NCBI GenBank assembly: GCA_022772085.1
Contig: JALFBN010000005.1
Location: forward strand, 62,001-126,000
Reading direction: 5' to 3'
DNA: 64,000 nucleotides
DNA from: Porphyromonas sp.
GTDB lineage: Bacteria > Bacteroidota > Bacteroidia > Bacteroidales > Porphyromonadaceae
Part shown: positions 63,314-64,000 of the stretch, piece after piece
How positions within the stretch are numbered: position 1 is the first letter of the stretch
How the letters are laid out: each line of letters opens with the position of its first letter
Program-made: the position numbers and the translations under genes
Notes under the pieces: model-generated
The model's input: only the letters and a program-made list of their open reading frames with translations
What the model was told of the DNA's origin: nothing
Database searches by the model: none

Positions 63314-63967
63314 TCAGCGGATCAAACGATTTTTGTAATGCAGATCAAAAAATCCCTTTTTGATCTCTACCTCTTTGCATGTATCTGCAGTTTTGTGTTT
63401 GAAAGTCCCTGAAAATTCCCCGGAAATAAGATTTCTTTTGGGATTAAGTCGGGTTATTTTTACGGAAAGTTGCCAATCTTTGCAGTCCCATCGCTCTTGG
63501 AATCTGGAGCCATCTTCGGCTCTATGCTGTATCCCCAAAGAGAAAACGCCTTTCGTCTCTCCCAATTTTCCTTGAAACATACTATCAGGTATAATGATGT
63601 AGAATGCAGCCCAATGCGGATTATATTTCTTCTCTCTTCGGTCTGTATGCCATTCAATGAAGTATTCGACTCTATTTTGAAGGGTATCTGCCACCATCTG
63701 ACTTGTCCAGTTCCTCTCGTCATCCTTTAGTATAAAGTGCTTCCGTATCACACCCTCTCGGGGGAAAACGAAGGGGGTGCCATTGAGTTCAAGGGCAACT
63801 AGATCGGCACCAACTTCGGAGGGGGAGGGCATTGTCCTAAAAAAGATAGAATCTTTGTCAATATCGTATTTCGAAAAGTGTCCCAGCTCTATTCGGATGC
63901 AACTTGACAGGGCTTGTAGGAGTAAGAATACAACGACTCCCGAAGATGTAATTCGACTACTACGCAT
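63314..63967 (-). CDS. Small lipoprotein of a tandem paralog pair (right copy)
   Basis: 217 residues from the ATG at 63965-63967. The lipobox is ALSSC at about residue 22 followed by IRIEL. It parallels the left copy: LELNGTPFVFPREG, NPHWAAFYIIIP, ITRLNPKRNLISGEFSGTF and the end KKGFFDLHYKN. It has an extra segment between them. The window ends just upstream, so a third copy or a partner gene could lie beyond. Confidence 0.6.
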   Translation of the reverse strand: MRSSRITSSGVVVFLLLQALSSCIRIELGHFSKYDIDKDSIFFRTMPSPSEVGADLVALELNGTPFVFPREGVIRKHFILKDDERNWTSQMVADTLQNRVEYFIEWHTDRREKKYNPHWAAFYIIIPDSMFQGKLGETKGVFSLGIQHRAEDGSRFQERWDCKDWQLSVKITRLNPKRNLISGEFSGTFKHKTADTCKEVEIKKGFFDLHYKNRLIR

Positions 63968-64000
63968 AATGTGTTTCTTTATCAATGTGTTTGTCTGCGA

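Overview
The window looks like chromosomal DNA from a Porphyromonas-type member of the Bacteroidota. Evidence: the cluster that starts with mfa1/mfa2-like fimbrial genes, a PorX response regulator with the aspartate at residue 58, four proteins with type IX secretion (T9SS) C-terminal domains, GldH, an S46 dipeptidyl-peptidase, a DUF5686 outer membrane protein, and many promoters of the Bacteroidota form (TTG, about 19-21 nt, then TAnnTTTG). No phage, transposase, CRISPR array or plasmid function was seen. Species cannot be fixed from the sequence alone.

Layout, left to right. 1-1042: end-truncated M56/BlaR1-like sensor and BlaI-like repressor, both minus strand. 1043-1772: long non-coding stretch with palindromes next to blaI and a promoter plus folded leader for a T9SS-secreted protein (1773-3611). 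3612-7620: a second long leader, then an Omp28-like lipoprotein with a CxxC site, a TlpA-like thioredoxin and a DUF6029 barrel protein. 7840-10452: minus-strand BspA-like leucine-rich T9SS cargo. 10692-10968: tRNA-Arg(CCG) and tRNA-Pro(TGG). 11151-18316: a tightly packed plus-strand run porX, tsaE, tdk, rbfA, FtsX-type permease, DUF4924, RmlD-like reductase, MATE exporter.

18336-33383 is almost entirely minus strand: DUF5686, rpoN, murF; a GYF/CD225 protein; the phoH-purC-menG-aroE block; and mutY, amidase, MCE protein, lipoprotein, MATE. 33591-36884 is plus: initiator tRNA-Met, typA and two tandem paralogous small barrel proteins, the first cut short by an in-frame TGA. 37311-46139 is the fimbrial locus: an 18-T tract with inverted repeats, a promoter, a long leader, mfa1-like shaft lipoprotein, intercistronic hairpin, mfa2-like anchor, a third fimbrillin-fold lipoprotein and a 1509-residue surface protein that may be the tip adhesin. 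Then come ricT-like and gldH, and a 1184-residue repeat protein with a T9SS domain. 53056-63967 is minus strand: an S46 peptidase with an unusual Cys/Lys-rich tail, DUF389, a flippase, a 5'-nucleotidase-type lipoprotein, metG, and two paralogous small lipoproteins at the right edge.

Functionally the window mixes housekeeping blocks with a heavily surface-directed gene set: PorX (control of T9SS), four T9SS cargoes, GldH, a fimbrial operon and an extracytoplasmic thiol-redox group. The strongest oddities are the Cys/Lys-rich tail on the S46 peptidase, the homopolymer and inverted repeats in front of the fimbrial operon, the nonsense codon in one paralog of a tandem pair, the folded leaders of secreted-protein genes, and porX and mutY having almost no 5' leader.
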